Origin: an uncultured Pelagibacteraceae bacterium
GTDB taxonomy: Bacteria; Pseudomonadota; Alphaproteobacteria; Pelagibacterales; Pelagibacteraceae
DNA: 64,000 bases
Direction: 5' to 3'
Assembly: GCA_902595285.1 (NCBI GenBank)
Contig: CACJPL010000003.1
Span: 62,001-126,000, forward strand
The position numbers and the translations under genes are program-made. This document shows positions 62,982 through 64,000 of the stretch, one piece after another. Within the stretch, counting starts at the first letter, position 1, and each line of letters starts with the position of its first letter. The notes beneath the pieces are model-generated. The model did no database searches and was not told the origin of the DNA. It saw nothing but the letters and a program-made list of their open reading frames with translations.

Positions 62982-64000
62982 ATGAATAATATAAAACTTC
63001 CAGTTTATCCTAATAAATTACTAGATGATCTTAAAGATGATAATTTTATTAATTCCGCAAGTATAAAAATCAATGAAGAAAATAATTATATTATTTTAGA
63101 AAGAGAAAGTAATGATTTAATTTTTGATGAAAGGTACAATCCATCTCAAAATTCATCAGATTTTTATAAAAATCATCTTAAAAAAACCGTTTCTAATATT
63201 AAAAATTTTTTAAAGGATAATGGCATATCAAAAGCAAAATGTGTTGATGTTGGTTGTGGAAAAGGTGAGTTTGTAAATTTATTAAATGAGGATAAGTATT
63301 TTAATTGTATTGGATTTGATACTTCTTATGAGGGATCTAGTAATAAAATTAAAAAAAGATATTTAAACAAAAAAGATTTTGATCCAGAAGTTAACTTAGT
63401 CATTTTAAAATATGTTTTGGATTATATTTATCGTCCATATGAATTTTTAAATACACTTAAAGAAATATTTCCAAATTCTTTTATTTTTATTGAAGGACCT
63501 TATATAGAAGACACTATTAAAAAAAATCGTTTTTACGATATTTGTTTTGAACAAATAAATTATTTTTCAAAAAAAACATATTCAAATTTCTTTAAAAATA
63601 AAATATTAAATTGTGGAAATACGTTTGGAGATCAGTATTTTTATCTAATTTCACATTTTAAATATTTAAATAAAAATTCAATTAGTAATTTTAAAAAAGA
63701 AAGTTTTAAAATAACTAATCTTGATACTTTATTTCCAGAAATGAAAACACAACTAAAAAAATTAAAAGATATATATGATGGGTCAGAAAAATTGTGGTTC
63801 TGGGGAGCTGCTAGAAAAACAGTAATGATACTTCATCATTTTTTTGATTATTATAAACTAGCACTAAATTCTAGTAAATTTGGATGTGTTGATCAAAATA
63901 GTTTTAAGGAAAACAAATATCTTCCAAGCACAAAAATTAAAGTATTGCTTGCTAAAAATCTTTTAAAAAAAATTACTGAGAAGGACATAATTATAGTTTC
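62982..64000 (+). CDS. Class I SAM methyltransferase with Methyltransf_14-like end (partial)
   Basis: The frame is open from ATG 62982 to the window end (339 codons), so the C-terminus is missing. CVDVGCGKGEFVNLL near residues 88-102 is the SAM-binding loop, and KLWFWGAARKTVMIL resembles the AYGAAAKGNTLL segment of the sugar C-methyltransferase at 7252-8475. The N-terminal zinc domain of that protein is not present. A sugar methyltransferase role is therefore likely but not certain. It follows the SAF-domain oxidoreductase by 3 bases and is probably in the same operon. Confidence 0.7.
   Translation, partial: MNNIKLPVYPNKLLDDLKDDNFINSASIKINEENNYIILERESNDLIFDERYNPSQNSSDFYKNHLKKTVSNIKNFLKDNGISKAKCVDVGCGKGEFVNLLNEDKYFNCIGFDTSYEGSSNKIKKRYLNKKDFDPEVNLVILKYVLDYIYRPYEFLNTLKEIFPNSFIFIEGPYIEDTIKKNRFYDICFEQINYFSKKTYSNFFKNKILNCGNTFGDQYFYLISHFKYLNKNSISNFKKESFKITNLDTLFPEMKTQLKKLKDIYDGSEKLWFWGAARKTVMILHHFFDYYKLALNSSKFGCVDQNSFKENKYLPSTKIKVLLAKNLLKKITEKDIIIV

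Noticed and set aside
1..64000. CRISPR arrays, insertion sequences, prophage genes and rRNA genes
   Set aside because: No regularly spaced repeats, transposase or integrase motifs, phage proteins or rRNA-like stretches were seen on either strand.

Overview
The window is AT-rich (roughly 70 percent A+T by eye), extremely compact, and codes almost wall to wall on both strands. Many genes overlap by 4-11 bases, and the only stretch above 300 bases without a long reading frame holds a tRNA gene. Gene content points to a streamlined marine alphaproteobacterium of the SAR11/Pelagibacter type: purC-purS-purQ-purL-bolA-grxD order, class II DAHP synthase, citramalate synthase, a fused SpeD-SpeE, a tripartite tricarboxylate transporter, and very few regulators. 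The assignment rests on gene content and composition only, since no rRNA lies in the window.

Bases 1-9530 form a mixed block. Purine salvage genes (gpt-like, guaC, apt) and a CAU-anticodon tRNA sit among surface-glycan genes: a zinc-ribbon methyltransferase, an SDR epimerase, a glycosyltransferase, and a four-gene CDP-sugar cassette (CDP-glucose synthesis, RmlC-like epimerase, sugar C-methyltransferase, CDP-glucose 4,6-dehydratase). The cassette predicts a branched 6-deoxy sugar.

Bases 9538-17191 are one tightly packed + strand run. MTA phosphorylase, a secreted alpha/beta hydrolase, MTR-1-P isomerase, a FucA-type class II aldolase and a fused AdoMet decarboxylase-spermidine synthase form a closed circuit: spermidine synthesis makes MTA, and the other enzymes convert it to adenine, DHAP and a methylthio-aldehyde. 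A polar amino acid ABC transporter without an ATPase gene and a PhyH-type dioxygenase follow.

Bases 17181-35294 hold transport and assorted genes: GT9 and GT4 glycosyltransferases, an AbrB-type membrane protein, TctCBA, redox proteins, a gamma-carbonic anhydrase, a secreted HExxH protein with a secreted neighbour, an MFS carrier, rpoZ, dusA, a TauE-type exporter, a run of predicted RNA hairpins, a very charged helical protein and a phosphohexomutase.

Bases 35295-63000 are mostly core metabolism: nrdAB behind a short region with a LexA-like direct repeat and two palindromes; the methylcitrate operon prpDBC; gph; a GlmU-type acetyltransferase lacking its uridylyltransferase half; glmS; class II DAHP synthase; nadE; cysS; cimA; a DUF1989 protein; a TrmJ-like methylase; rpsD; and a long - strand purine operon (sfsA, map, purB, purC, purS, purQ, purL, bolA, grxD). 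The right end returns to likely surface-sugar functions, with a COG4091-type oxidoreductase and a sugar-type methyltransferase cut by the window edge.

The most interesting leads are the polyamine/MTA/DHAP circuit, the hairpin array at 32565-32690, the terminator-like hairpin that contains the tctB start codon, and the control elements in front of nrdAB.
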